Below the pieces are notes generated by a model. It was not told the DNA's origin and searched no databases. It worked only from the letters and a program-made list of their open reading frames with translations. A DNA stretch of 64,000 nt from Cryomorphaceae bacterium (GTDB lineage Bacteria > Bacteroidota > Bacteroidia > Flavobacteriales > Schleiferiaceae): positions 29,150-93,149 of the forward strand of contig JAFIEY010000006.1 of the NCBI GenBank assembly GCA_020832345.1, in the 5' to 3' direction. Shown one piece after another: positions 44,697 to 53,220 of this stretch. The first letter of the stretch is position 1. Each line of letters begins with the position of its first letter. The position numbers and the translations under genes were made by a program.

Positions 44697-44885
44697 AGCG
44701 GACAAACAAGGCAATTTTGTGTAAAATGCCTGAGTCCACTCTAAAAAGGATGATTTCAATCAAAATCGAGGGGATTTTTGAACCGGAGCTAACCAGCTGT
44801 TAGTGAGGATTCAAAAATCTACCGACAAGGAAGATTTTGGCAGAAAGGGACTTTTTAGAGCAGACTCATGCCTTGTTTGTCCGCT
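44697..44885 (+). terminator. Desaturase terminator split by a MITE
   Basis: The arms AGCGGACAAACAAGGCA (44697-44713) and its exact complement (44869-44885) are 155 bases apart. Taking out MITE copy D and one of its ATGCCT flanks leaves a perfect 17-bp stem with a loop of about a dozen bases, followed by TCTTTTGT. This is a broken intrinsic terminator or hairpin of the desaturase gene. Confidence 0.85.
44732..44867 (-). mobile_element. MITE-like element copy D, full length (136 bp)
   Basis: Ends are GAGTCCACTCTAAAAAG and CTTTTTAGAGCAGACTC. The inner hairpin CTAAC/GTTAG is intact. Exact ATGCCT repeats flank it (44726-44731 and 44868-44873). It interrupts a hairpin in the 358-bp gap between the desaturase and the amidohydrolase gene; the remaining bases there show nothing else. 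Confidence 0.92.
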
Positions 44886-45005
44886 TCTTTTGTCCAATAT
44901 GGTTGTGGAGAAAAATCACCAAATCCTCGGTATGAAAAATTGATTTGGGTTTTCGTTTAAATGTTTCCCGTGCTCCTTTATATTTACAGCCAAATAAATT
45001 CATGC

Positions 45006-47975
45006 ATGAAGAAATCTATGCTTTTGATAGCTCTTTTGAGTTGGTGCAATTGGGCGCTATCACAATCCCTTCATTCTCGGGAAGGTATTCAGGATGACCG
45101 ATCAAAATTGACCTACGCCATCATCAATGCGAATATTACCACAGCGCCAGGCAAGAAGATCACCAATGGGATTATTATTGTACAGGATGGGAAAGTTGTA
45201 AATATTGGCCAGTCCATTACAATCCCTAAAAATGCCGTTACCATTGATGCTGATGGGAAATACGTGTATCCATCTTTTATTGAACTCAATAGTAATTTTG
45301 GATTGCGAAGTCCCGATAAAAAAGACAAATCTGGAGGAGGACCTGAATACGAACGCACTGATGGAAAAAGTGCCTTTGGGTGGAATAAGGCCATACGCGC
45401 AGATCAAAGTGCTTCAAGTCTTTTCGAACACGATGAGGATGCGGCGAAGAAAATGCGGGAAAATGGGATTGGTATTGTCCTTTCACATTATCAAGACGGT
45501 ATTGCCAGAGGCACTGGTTCATTAGTAGCCCTTACAGATGCCGGTGAAAATATCTCCATGATTCAGGCCGTAGCATCTACCCATTTTTCATTTGACAAAG
45601 GAAGTAGTTCACAACAATATCCAAGCTCACAAATGGGCGCCATGGCCTTGCTTCGACAAACTTTTATCGATTTGGAATGGTATCGCGGTCAGAAAGAAAT
45701 CAATGAAAAGCACTTGCACCTCGAAGCCCTGAAATGCTGTGAAAAATTGCCAAACTTCTTTTCGGCTACAGATAAAATGACAGGATTGCGAGCTTTTCGT
45801 TTGGGCGCTGAATTTAAACGTGATTTTATACTCTTAGGTTCCGGCGATGAATATCAAATTTTACCCGATATTCAAGGAAAATCCATTCGCTATGTTTTAC
45901 CGTTAAACTTTCCGGATGTGCCCGCAGTCCAACATCCGATGATGGCCCGGGAAATGAGTATCCGCGATTTGAAGCACTGGGAACTAGCGCCTTATAACGC
46001 ACGCATTTTGCACGATCACAAAATTGAATTTGCATTCACTTTTGAAGGGGTGAAAAATGTATTTTCAACCCTCCACCTTTTGGGTAAATCTGGTTTGTCG
46101 GAAGAAACTATTCTCGGTGCTTTAACAACCAATCCCGCACGCTGGATACATTTTGAGTCTTTAGGTGCGATAGCCAAAGGAAATCCTGCCAACTTCTTTA
46201 TTTCCCGCGATAGTCTATTGGCGGAAAAGAACCAAGTGTATGAACATTGGGTGATGGGAAGGCGATATCAAATTAAAGAGATTTCTGAGTATCAAATGGA
46301 AGGGGTTTATGTGCTGGATGGGGATACCCTGGAAATTAAAAAATCTAAATTTACCTTGACCACAAAAGCCGGACAAAATATATCCGGAACCTTTTCTAAG
46401 AAAAATAATCAGCTTACCATACCGTACTCCATTGATGACGAGTTTTTTGTTTTAAATTTGGAATTTACCGGGCACGGTCAAATATCCAATCCCTCAAGGT
46501 ATTTTTCGGAATCCAGCAAAGTGAAAATTATTGCAGATGTCAAAGTTGTTTCAACGGGAGGAACAAAAGATAGCACCGTTCAATCTGTTGTTGATGAGTA
46601 TTTTGATTATAAGGCAGCACTTTGGTATCCCTTTCAGGCGTACGGAAATCCCCTTATGGTCGAAAAGGAAAAGCCGGAAACTTACCTGATAAAAAATGTC
46701 ACCTTATGGTCTATGGTACACGAAATACCCCAGCCAGGAATGGATGTGATCATTAGGAAAGGAAAAATTTCCAAAATCGGTGTAAACTTAAAAGTACCAA
46801 AAGGTGCCGTGGTCATTGACGGTTCCGAAATGCATCTGAGTCCGGGCCTCATTGACGAACACAGTCATATTGCCATTTCAAGGGGGGTAAACGAAAGTGG
46901 AAGTTCCATTAGTAGTGAAGTGCGAATTGGGGATGTCGTGAACCATGAGGACATCAACATTTACCGACAGCTTTCGGGCGGCACCACAGCATCACAGTTA
47001 CTTCACGGTTCAGCAAACGTAATTGGCGGCCAATCTGCTTTGGTGAAATTGCGATGGGGACAATCCGCAGAAGCGATGAAAATTGAAAATGCACCAAAGT
47101 TTATCAAATTCGCCCTGGGCGAGAATGTCAAACAGAGCAACTGGGGTGATCGCATGAACGTCAGATACCCACAAACCCGAATGGGCGTTGAGCAGTTTTT
47201 ATTTGAGTCCTTTTACCGTGCACAGTCTTATGGAACCAGTGGGGAGCGTGCCAGACGCATCGATTTAGAATTGGAAGCACTTTGGGAAATTTTGAACGGT
47301 GAGCGTCACATCAGTTGTCATTCGTATGTGCAATCTGAAATAAATATGTTGATGAAAGTGGCCGATAGTATGGGGTTTAAAATCAACACCTTTACCCATG
47401 TTTTAGAAGGGTATAAAGTGGCTGACAAACTCAAAGTCCACGGTGCAGCCGGCAGTACGTTTAGCGACTGGTGGGCTTATAAAATGGAGGTAAATGAAGC
47501 CATACCCTTTAACGCTGCGGCCATGGCAAAAGCAGGTGTACTTACGGCCATCAATTCCGACGATGCCGAGATGGGACGAAGACTGAACCATGAGGCGGCC
47601 AAGGTATTGAGATACGGTGGTGATGATCCGGTGGAAGCTTTAAAAATGGTTACTTTAAATCCAGCCAAAATGCTGCATTTGGACCATCGGATTGGGAGTG
47701 TAGAAGAAGGAAAAGATGCAGATCTGGTATTATGGAGTGATGTGCCTTTGAGCATAAATGCACGTGCCATCAAAACCTTTGTGGATGGGGAACTGCTTTT
47801 TGATCGGGAGGCCCAGGAAGAAGAACAAATGCGCCTTCGCAAGGAGCGGGTGAGGCTTATTAAAAAAGCGCTTCAGGCGGCAAATAGCGGAAAACCGATT
47901 GCTACACCCGAGTCCGAAATTGATTCAGAATACCATTGTGATACCCTTGAAGAAATACATTTTCATGAAAAATAA
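45006..47975 (+). CDS. Exported double amidohydrolase-domain protein
   Basis: A 989-residue protein with signal peptide (SMLLIALLSWCNWALSQ). It contains two amidohydrolase-fold units. Unit 1 (about 30-430) has lost the metal motif: the usual HxH is N95-S-N97 ('PSFIELNSNFG'). Unit 2 (about 560-950) keeps it: H619-S-H621 in 'PGLIDEHSHIAIS', then His in 'ISCHSYVQ', His in 'FTHVLEGY' and the Asp of 'AINSDDAEMGRR'. The region between the units is beta-rich. The family cleaves C-N bonds in cyclic amides or related compounds; the substrate is unknown. Start 45006 is chosen because it gives the signal peptide. Its last 11 bases overlap the next amidohydrolase gene. Confidence 0.87.
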   Translation: MKKSMLLIALLSWCNWALSQSLHSREGIQDDRSKLTYAIINANITTAPGKKITNGIIIVQDGKVVNIGQSITIPKNAVTIDADGKYVYPSFIELNSNFGLRSPDKKDKSGGGPEYERTDGKSAFGWNKAIRADQSASSLFEHDEDAAKKMRENGIGIVLSHYQDGIARGTGSLVALTDAGENISMIQAVASTHFSFDKGSSSQQYPSSQMGAMALLRQTFIDLEWYRGQKEINEKHLHLEALKCCEKLPNFFSATDKMTGLRAFRLGAEFKRDFILLGSGDEYQILPDIQGKSIRYVLPLNFPDVPAVQHPMMAREMSIRDLKHWELAPYNARILHDHKIEFAFTFEGVKNVFSTLHLLGKSGLSEETILGALTTNPARWIHFESLGAIAKGNPANFFISRDSLLAEKNQVYEHWVMGRRYQIKEISEYQMEGVYVLDGDTLEIKKSKFTLTTKAGQNISGTFSKKNNQLTIPYSIDDEFFVLNLEFTGHGQISNPSRYFSESSKVKIIADVKVVSTGGTKDSTVQSVVDEYFDYKAALWYPFQAYGNPLMVEKEKPETYLIKNVTLWSMVHEIPQPGMDVIIRKGKISKIGVNLKVPKGAVVIDGSEMHLSPGLIDEHSHIAISRGVNESGSSISSEVRIGDVVNHEDINIYRQLSGGTTASQLLHGSANVIGGQSALVKLRWGQSAEAMKIENAPKFIKFALGENVKQSNWGDRMNVRYPQTRMGVEQFLFESFYRAQSYGTSGERARRIDLELEALWEILNGERHISCHSYVQSEINMLMKVADSMGFKINTFTHVLEGYKVADKLKVHGAAGSTFSDWWAYKMEVNEAIPFNAAAMAKAGVLTAINSDDAEMGRRLNHEAAKVLRYGGDDPVEALKMVTLNPAKMLHLDHRIGSVEEGKDADLVLWSDVPLSINARAIKTFVDGELLFDREAQEEEQMRLRKERVRLIKKALQAANSGKPIATPESEIDSEYHCDTLEEIHFHEK

Positions 47976-49245
47976 AGTATTGTTTTTTATCGCAGTTGGC
48001 GCATTGATTTCGTGTCATGCTTTTGGCCAAACCGTATTGTATCGGCAAGCCAATTTACACCTTGGCAACGGTGCATTTATCGAAAACGGACAAATGATGA
48101 CCGAGGGTGTCGATATTGTTTGGATAGGGAAATCGACCGACACCCCGCCAAAATCAGCGGACAAAACCATCGACCTTAGCGGGAAACATGTATATCCCGG
48201 ATTTATCGCACCTGCAACGGCTACTGGTTTGGTTGAAGTGGAATCGGTGCGAGCAACGAGAGATTTCCGTGAAGTAGGATCTGATAATCCAAATGCACGG
48301 GCTGCCGTGGCGTTCAATACGGATTCAAGAATTCACCCAACCCTGAAATACAACGGGATTTTGATTGTACAAGCCACCCCTGAAGGCGGACGATTTTCGG
48401 GTTTATCTTCAGTAATGCATCTGGACGGGAGAAACTGGGAAGAAGCTACCCTTCGTCTCGATGATGGCCTACACATAAATTGGCCCGGAAAGATGCGCTA
48501 TAACAGAAGCAAAGGGAAATTGGTGGAAAACGAAAATTACGATCAGCAGGTAAGTGATTTGGTGCAAACCTTTAAAGACGCCCACGGATATTTACAGGGT
48601 AAACCCGCTACCATCAACCTAAAACTGGCGGCATTTGACGGGGTTTTTTCGGATACCAAAAAGGTGTTTGTGCATGTAAATAAAGCATGGGAAATTATGG
48701 ATGCCGTGAATAAATTAAAGGAAGTAGGCGTAAAACATCCGGTTGTTGTTGGTGGAATGGACGCACATTCGATCGTAAATTTTTTATTGAAACACGAAAT
48801 CCCAGTCATACTGGGGCGACCACATGAACTACCCCTTTATAGCGATGACGCCATCGATCAACCATATTCAACCCCGGCGCAATTGCAGGAGGCAGGCGTA
48901 TTATTTTGCCTGAGCAATATCGGTCGAATGCCGGTTATGGGCAATCGAAACATTCCATTTATGGCAGGGACAGCCGTGGCCTATGGTTTGGAATACGAAT
49001 ATGCCGTTGCCTCGATTACGGGCAATGCGGCCAAGATTCTCGGTATTGATATGCGCTATGGAACTTTAGAAGCGGGTAAGTCGGCAACTTTTATCGTAAG
49101 TGATGGGGATGCCCTAAATATGGAAACGCAATCCATAGGTATGGCATTTATCGATGGACAACCAGTGGATATGGAAAACTGGCAAGAAATACTTTACCGA
49201 AAGTGGTCTGAAAAAATTGAAAAAATTCAGCAAAGCAAAAATTGA
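47965..49245 (+). CDS. Exported amidohydrolase-fold protein without HxH
   Basis: A 426-residue protein with signal peptide (NKVLFFIAVGALISCHAFGQ). It has the amidohydrolase composite domain ('DLSGKHVYPGFIAPATATGL' near 70-90) and late motifs ('NAAKILGIDMRYGTLEAGKS' near 352-371), but the HxH at the start of the barrel is replaced by 'APATATG', so metal binding is doubtful. The start codon at 47965 lies inside the previous gene (11-base overlap), which suggests the two products are made together and may form one complex. Confidence 0.83.
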   Translation: MKNKVLFFIAVGALISCHAFGQTVLYRQANLHLGNGAFIENGQMMTEGVDIVWIGKSTDTPPKSADKTIDLSGKHVYPGFIAPATATGLVEVESVRATRDFREVGSDNPNARAAVAFNTDSRIHPTLKYNGILIVQATPEGGRFSGLSSVMHLDGRNWEEATLRLDDGLHINWPGKMRYNRSKGKLVENENYDQQVSDLVQTFKDAHGYLQGKPATINLKLAAFDGVFSDTKKVFVHVNKAWEIMDAVNKLKEVGVKHPVVVGGMDAHSIVNFLLKHEIPVILGRPHELPLYSDDAIDQPYSTPAQLQEAGVLFCLSNIGRMPVMGNRNIPFMAGTAVAYGLEYEYAVASITGNAAKILGIDMRYGTLEAGKSATFIVSDGDALNMETQSIGMAFIDGQPVDMENWQEILYRKWSEKIEKIQQSKN

Positions 49246-49286
49246 GGGTGATTGTTTTTAAAAAGGAAAATAGATTTTAAATACAA

Positions 49287-49341
49287 GAGTCCACTTTAAA
49301 AAGGCAGATTTTGGCAGAAAGGGGCTTTTTGGAGCAAACTC
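49287..49341 (-). mobile_element. MITE-like element copy G, internally deleted (55 bp)
   Basis: Only the ends remain: GAGTCCACTTTAAAAAG and CTTTTTGGAGCAAACTC. The deletion junction is at AAGG, which occurs at two places in long copies. The flanks (ATACAA and AATTGT) do not match. Confidence 0.75.
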
Positions 49342-49386
49342 AATTGTGTATAACCCAATAGATCGGCCAGAACCAAAGATAATTTT

Positions 49387-50118
49387 ATGAAGTTAATAGT
49401 ACTATCCCCCTCTTTTTATTTGTTTCTTACCATGCTATTGTTGGTTTGGCAGTGGAAGCGCATGTCTGGTCGGCGAAGGCGCATTGCTTTGGGAACATGG
49501 GTGTTAGTTGCTTATATGTTGACGACGCCTTTTGTGCCACTTTGGTTGATTTCCAAATGGGAAAACAAGTACCCGCCCATAAGTGCGTTGGATGACACGG
49601 ACGTTTATACCATTGTTGTTTTGGGCGCCGGACACGATTACGACGATCGGTTGCCGCCCACTACCTTACTCAACGGAGCTTCCCAAAGTCGATTGATTGA
49701 AGGAATGCGATTGGCATATCGGTTGCCAAATTCCAGATTGCACACATCGGGTTGGTCTTCTTCAAATCGAATTCCGACAGGTGAAATGAAACGCCGTGCG
49801 GCAATTGCCTTGGGGTTTCCCGAAGAAAGACTTTCGGTTCAAAAAGAGCCACACAACACCAAATCAGAAGCGGAAATTTTTGCAAAAAATCACCATAGAC
49901 CAGCGGATAAAGTTATTTTGGTGACGTCAGCGCTGCATATTCCTAGGGCGGTAAAACACTTTGAGGGTGAAGGGGTTTCGGTCATTCCAGCACCTTGCCA
50001 CTATTTGACTTTTCGGGATAATGAAAAGTCGGTCAAAGCCCTGATCCCACAATTGAAATATCTCAAAACCATGCAAGGATATTTTAAAGAGGTACTGGGG
50101 TTTTATTTTGCACTTTGA
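49387..50118 (+). CDS. YdcF/SanA-like DUF218 membrane protein
   Basis: A 243-residue protein with two N-terminal membrane segments (residues 5-20 and 33-52) and a DUF218 domain: 'TIVVLGAGHDYDDRLPP' near 77-93, 'SRLIEGMRLAYRLPNSRLHT' near 101-120, 'EPHNTKSEAEIFAK' near 158-171 and 'VILVTSALHIPRAVKHFE' near 178-195. Related proteins (ElyC, SanA) act in envelope maintenance, some in lipid-carrier or peptidoglycan metabolism. The exact role is not known. MITE copies lie on both sides of the gene. Confidence 0.85.
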   Translation: MKLIVLSPSFYLFLTMLLLVWQWKRMSGRRRRIALGTWVLVAYMLTTPFVPLWLISKWENKYPPISALDDTDVYTIVVLGAGHDYDDRLPPTTLLNGASQSRLIEGMRLAYRLPNSRLHTSGWSSSNRIPTGEMKRRAAIALGFPEERLSVQKEPHNTKSEAEIFAKNHHRPADKVILVTSALHIPRAVKHFEGEGVSVIPAPCHYLTFRDNEKSVKALIPQLKYLKTMQGYFKEVLGFYFAL

Positions 50119-50124
50119 AAGTTT

Positions 50125-50266
50125 GAAGCCATTCCAAAAAGATTGATTTCAACCAAAATAGACACGGTGGGGGTTTTCGAACCGGAGCTAACCAGCTGTA
50201 AGTGAGTGTTCATTATTTTGCCGACAAGGATGATTTTCGCAGAAATGGACTTTTTTGAGCAGACTC
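50125..50266 (-). mobile_element. MITE-like element copy E, full length (142 bp)
   Basis: Ends are GAAGCCATTCCAAAAAG (a diverged left end) and CTTTTTTGAGCAGACTC. The inner part still has 'CCGGAGCTAACCAGCTG'. Exact AAGTTT repeats flank it (50119-50124 and 50267-50272). It begins seven bases after the YdcF-like stop codon. Confidence 0.86.
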
Positions 50267-50384
50267 AAGTTTGACTTAGCCAAATACAATGTTGCAAAAC
50301 CCACAAAACTTCTCCAACTGTGAATTACTTTTGCCCTTCTTAATTTGAGAAAACACAACTACAATATTTAACAGGATTATTTAG

Positions 50385-51569
50385 ATGAACGAAAAAATTT
50401 GGCTTTCTTCACCCCACATGGGCGGTAGTGAAAGAAAATATGTAGAGGAGGCTTTTGACACCAATTGGATTGCCCCCTTAGGTCCTAACGTAAATGGTTT
50501 TGAACAAGACATTAGTGATTTTTTAAATGCCCGACAGCCAGTTGGTGCGCAAACAGCTGTGCTTACATCTGGTACAGCGGCTTTACACCTCGCCTTGGTC
50601 ATGTTGGATGTTCGTCCCGGTGATGTGGTTTTGGCACAGAGTTTTACTTTCTGCGGAACAACAAATCCCATTATATATCAAGGTGCTGAGGTGATTTTTA
50701 TCGACTCAGAAGCCGATACTTGGAATATGTGTCCGGATGCTTTGGAGGAAGCCATTATTACCCTTGTAGGGGAAGGTTATGTTTTGCCCGAAGCCAATGT
50801 TTTCAAAAGGACGATTCGCGCCATAATTCCCGTCCATCTCTATGGTATGCCGGCAAAATTAGATGAGATTCAGGCCATTGCCGATAATTACCAAATTCCT
50901 TTGGTGGAAGATGCTGCTGAAGCTTTGGGTTCATATTACAAACAACGCGCTTGTGGAACTTTTGGTGCCATGGCTGCACTGAGCTTTAACGGGAACAAAA
51001 TCATTACCACCAGTGGGGGCGGTGCATTGGTTTCCACCCAAACAAAATTTGTTGAGCAATCCAGATTTTTAAGTACCCAAGCCAGGGATAATGCCGCACA
51101 TTACCAGCATTCTAAAATAGGTTACAATTACCGCATGAGCAATGTAGTGGCCGGAATAGGTCGTGGACAAATGGAAGTGCTCGAAACCCGTGTTGAACAA
51201 CGCAGGGCCAACAACCAACGATACCGGACGTTTTTTGCTGATGTTCCCGGTATTACTTTTCAAAATGAACCCAATGCCGATTTTTATTCTAATTTTTGGT
51301 TGACTTCCATTTTGGTAGATCCCAAGCTTACCGGAGGACTTACCCGTGAGGATATTCGATTGGCCCTGGAAGCGGAAAACATTGAAGCTCGACCACTTTG
51401 GAAACCCATGCACATGCAACCCGTTTTTGAAGGAAGTCGCTTTTTTGGCCCCGGTATCTGTAAAGTTCTATTTGAACATGGTCTTTGTTTGCCTAGTGGC
51501 TCAAACTTGTCAGATGAAGATTTTGAGAGGATTTTTAAAGCTTTAAAAAGTATCGTAATCGATAAATAA
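50385..51569 (+). CDS. DegT/DnrJ/EryC1/StrS aminotransferase
   Basis: A 394-residue PLP enzyme. It has 'SGTAALHLALVMLDVRPGD' near 62-80, the Asp176 of 'PLVEDAAEALG' that holds the pyridine nitrogen, and Lys205 in 'SFNGNKIITTSGGGALV' as the Schiff-base lysine. Such enzymes transfer amino groups to nucleotide-linked keto-sugars for O-antigen, capsule or glycan building. Here it stands alone with no sugar genes on either side; only the ligase-like protein 7 kb away is related in theme. A -7-like TACTTTTG lies at 50326-50333. Confidence 0.92.
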   Translation: MNEKIWLSSPHMGGSERKYVEEAFDTNWIAPLGPNVNGFEQDISDFLNARQPVGAQTAVLTSGTAALHLALVMLDVRPGDVVLAQSFTFCGTTNPIIYQGAEVIFIDSEADTWNMCPDALEEAIITLVGEGYVLPEANVFKRTIRAIIPVHLYGMPAKLDEIQAIADNYQIPLVEDAAEALGSYYKQRACGTFGAMAALSFNGNKIITTSGGGALVSTQTKFVEQSRFLSTQARDNAAHYQHSKIGYNYRMSNVVAGIGRGQMEVLETRVEQRRANNQRYRTFFADVPGITFQNEPNADFYSNFWLTSILVDPKLTGGLTREDIRLALEAENIEARPLWKPMHMQPVFEGSRFFGPGICKVLFEHGLCLPSGSNLSDEDFERIFKALKSIVIDK

Positions 51570-51617
51570 AATCATTTGCCCCGGGAAATTGTGTTTCCAT
51601 ATCCGTAATTAATCCCC

Positions 51618-51625
51618 TATTTTTG
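51618..51625 (+). promoter_or_regulatory. -7 box of the DAACS symporter gene, leaderless
   Basis: TATTTTTG ends four bases before the ATG at 51630, so the transcript should begin at or very near the start codon. A -33 TTG at the right spacing is not obvious. Confidence 0.5.
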
Positions 51626-51629
51626 CGCA

Positions 51630-53060
51630 ATGACTAAAAAATCAAACCCGGGTGTGAAATTTAAATTGGCGCTACACTGGCGAATTCTTTTGGGACTTTT
51701 AGCCGGAACAGTTTACGCATTTTTATCCGCAGTTTTTGGCTGGTCGCAATTTACCATTGATTGGATTGCACCTTTTGGTACCATTTTCATCAATTTGCTC
51801 AAACTTATTGCGGTCCCATTGGTGTTGTTTAGCATCATTGCCGGAATTGCCGGATTGGGTTCTCCCGAACAACTCGGCAGATTGGGCGCGAAAACTTTGG
51901 TCGCCTACCTAAGTACGACCCTTATAGCCGTTACGATGGGACTATTGCTGGTAAATGCCATAAAACCCGGAAACCTCGTTGATAAAGAGGCACGGCTCGA
52001 CAATAGAATGGCCTACGAAATTTGGGCAAAATCTGAGGGTATTAACCTTTTGGACGACGATTGTCTAAGCTGTAAACCAAAGCATCAAGATCGATTTAAC
52101 CGCATTAAGTCGAGGTCAACGGAATCCCTACCGGACGAAACCATTGAAGGAAAAAAGGAAAAAGTGGATAATCGTCCCTTGAGTTTCCTTATCGATATGG
52201 TGCCCGACAATATTTTTTTGGCACTTTCGGATAACAAGCTGATGTTACAAATTATCTTTTTTGGCTTGTTTTTCGGTATTTCACTTTTGTTTATCCCGTC
52301 TGAAGGGGGCAAACCGGTTATCAATCTGGTTGAATCCATCAACTTGGTCTTTCTCAAAATGGTAGATTTGGTGATGCGTGCTTCTCCTTTTTTGGTATTT
52401 GCCCTAATGGCTGGCGTAATAGCCGATATGGCCGGTGACGATATTTCAAAAATCGGAGGCATTTTTGAGGGTTTACTTTATTACGCCATTACTGTGATTG
52501 TTGGTTTGGCCTTATTGGGCTTTGGACTGTACCCTTTGATTGTGAAGTTTTTTGCAAAAGGAATTGGATTTATGGACTTTATGCGAAAAATCAGTCCTGC
52601 GCAACTTTTGGCATTCTCAACTTCCAGCAGTGCTGCCACATTACCGGTTACCCTCGATTGTGTAGAAAATAGGGTAGGGGTAAATCGCAAAATATCGAGC
52701 TTTGTTTTACCCATTGGCGCCACGGTCAATATGGACGGTACAAGTGTTTATCAGGCCATTGCTGTGGTTTTTCTCGCGCAATTACACATGGTTGACCTCT
52801 CCATCCAACAGCAAATGATAATCGTATTGACAGCTACTTTGGCAAGTATCGGTTCGGCAGCAGTGCCCAGCGCCGGAATTATCATGCTCATCATTGTGAT
52901 GGAAGCGGTTAAACTCAACCCGGCCTGGATTGCCATTATTTTACCCATCGACAGGATATTGGACATGTGCAGAACCGTAGTTAATGTCACCGGTGACGCA
53001 ACGGTAACCACCATTATCGCCCAGTCTGAAGGTATGTTAGAACCCGTAGAGGAAGCGTAA
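51630..53060 (+). CDS. Dicarboxylate/amino acid:cation symporter (DAACS)
   Basis: A 476-residue inner-membrane transporter of the GltP/DctA family. It has the serine-rich re-entrant loop 'LAFSTSSSAATLPVTLDCVE' near 328-347, 'PIGATVNMDGTSVYQAIAVV' near 356-375 (NMDGT motif) and 'PIDRILDMCRTVVNVTGDA' near 438-456. It would import glutamate, aspartate or C4-dicarboxylates with Na+ or H+. Between early membrane segments, near residues 118-185, is a hydrophilic insert with a Cys-x-x-Cys ('LLDDDCLSCKPKH') and many charged residues, which E. coli members lack. Its length explains the larger total size. Confidence 0.93.
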   Translation: MTKKSNPGVKFKLALHWRILLGLLAGTVYAFLSAVFGWSQFTIDWIAPFGTIFINLLKLIAVPLVLFSIIAGIAGLGSPEQLGRLGAKTLVAYLSTTLIAVTMGLLLVNAIKPGNLVDKEARLDNRMAYEIWAKSEGINLLDDDCLSCKPKHQDRFNRIKSRSTESLPDETIEGKKEKVDNRPLSFLIDMVPDNIFLALSDNKLMLQIIFFGLFFGISLLFIPSEGGKPVINLVESINLVFLKMVDLVMRASPFLVFALMAGVIADMAGDDISKIGGIFEGLLYYAITVIVGLALLGFGLYPLIVKFFAKGIGFMDFMRKISPAQLLAFSTSSSAATLPVTLDCVENRVGVNRKISSFVLPIGATVNMDGTSVYQAIAVVFLAQLHMVDLSIQQQMIIVLTATLASIGSAAVPSAGIIMLIIVMEAVKLNPAWIAIILPIDRILDMCRTVVNVTGDATVTTIIAQSEGMLEPVEEA

Positions 53061-53094
53061 AAAAAAATTCTTATGGATTTGGGATATTTTCAAG

Positions 53095-53124
53095 TTGAAT
53101 ATTCCCGTTTTTTCCCTACTTTTG
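53095..53124 (+). promoter_or_regulatory. Promoter of the AsmA-like gene
   Basis: TTG (53095-53097), 19 bases, then TACTTTTG (53117-53124), matching the Bacteroidota consensus. It lies 97 bases before the AsmA ATG and probably drives the OmpA-family gene too. Confidence 0.6.
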
Positions 53125-53220
53125 AACAACCAAAAATTTTGGAATTAAACATCGTGGTTTGAAAGGGTTAATTGTATTAATTCGCAAAACCACAACCCAT
53201 TTGTCAAACCCCATTTAACC

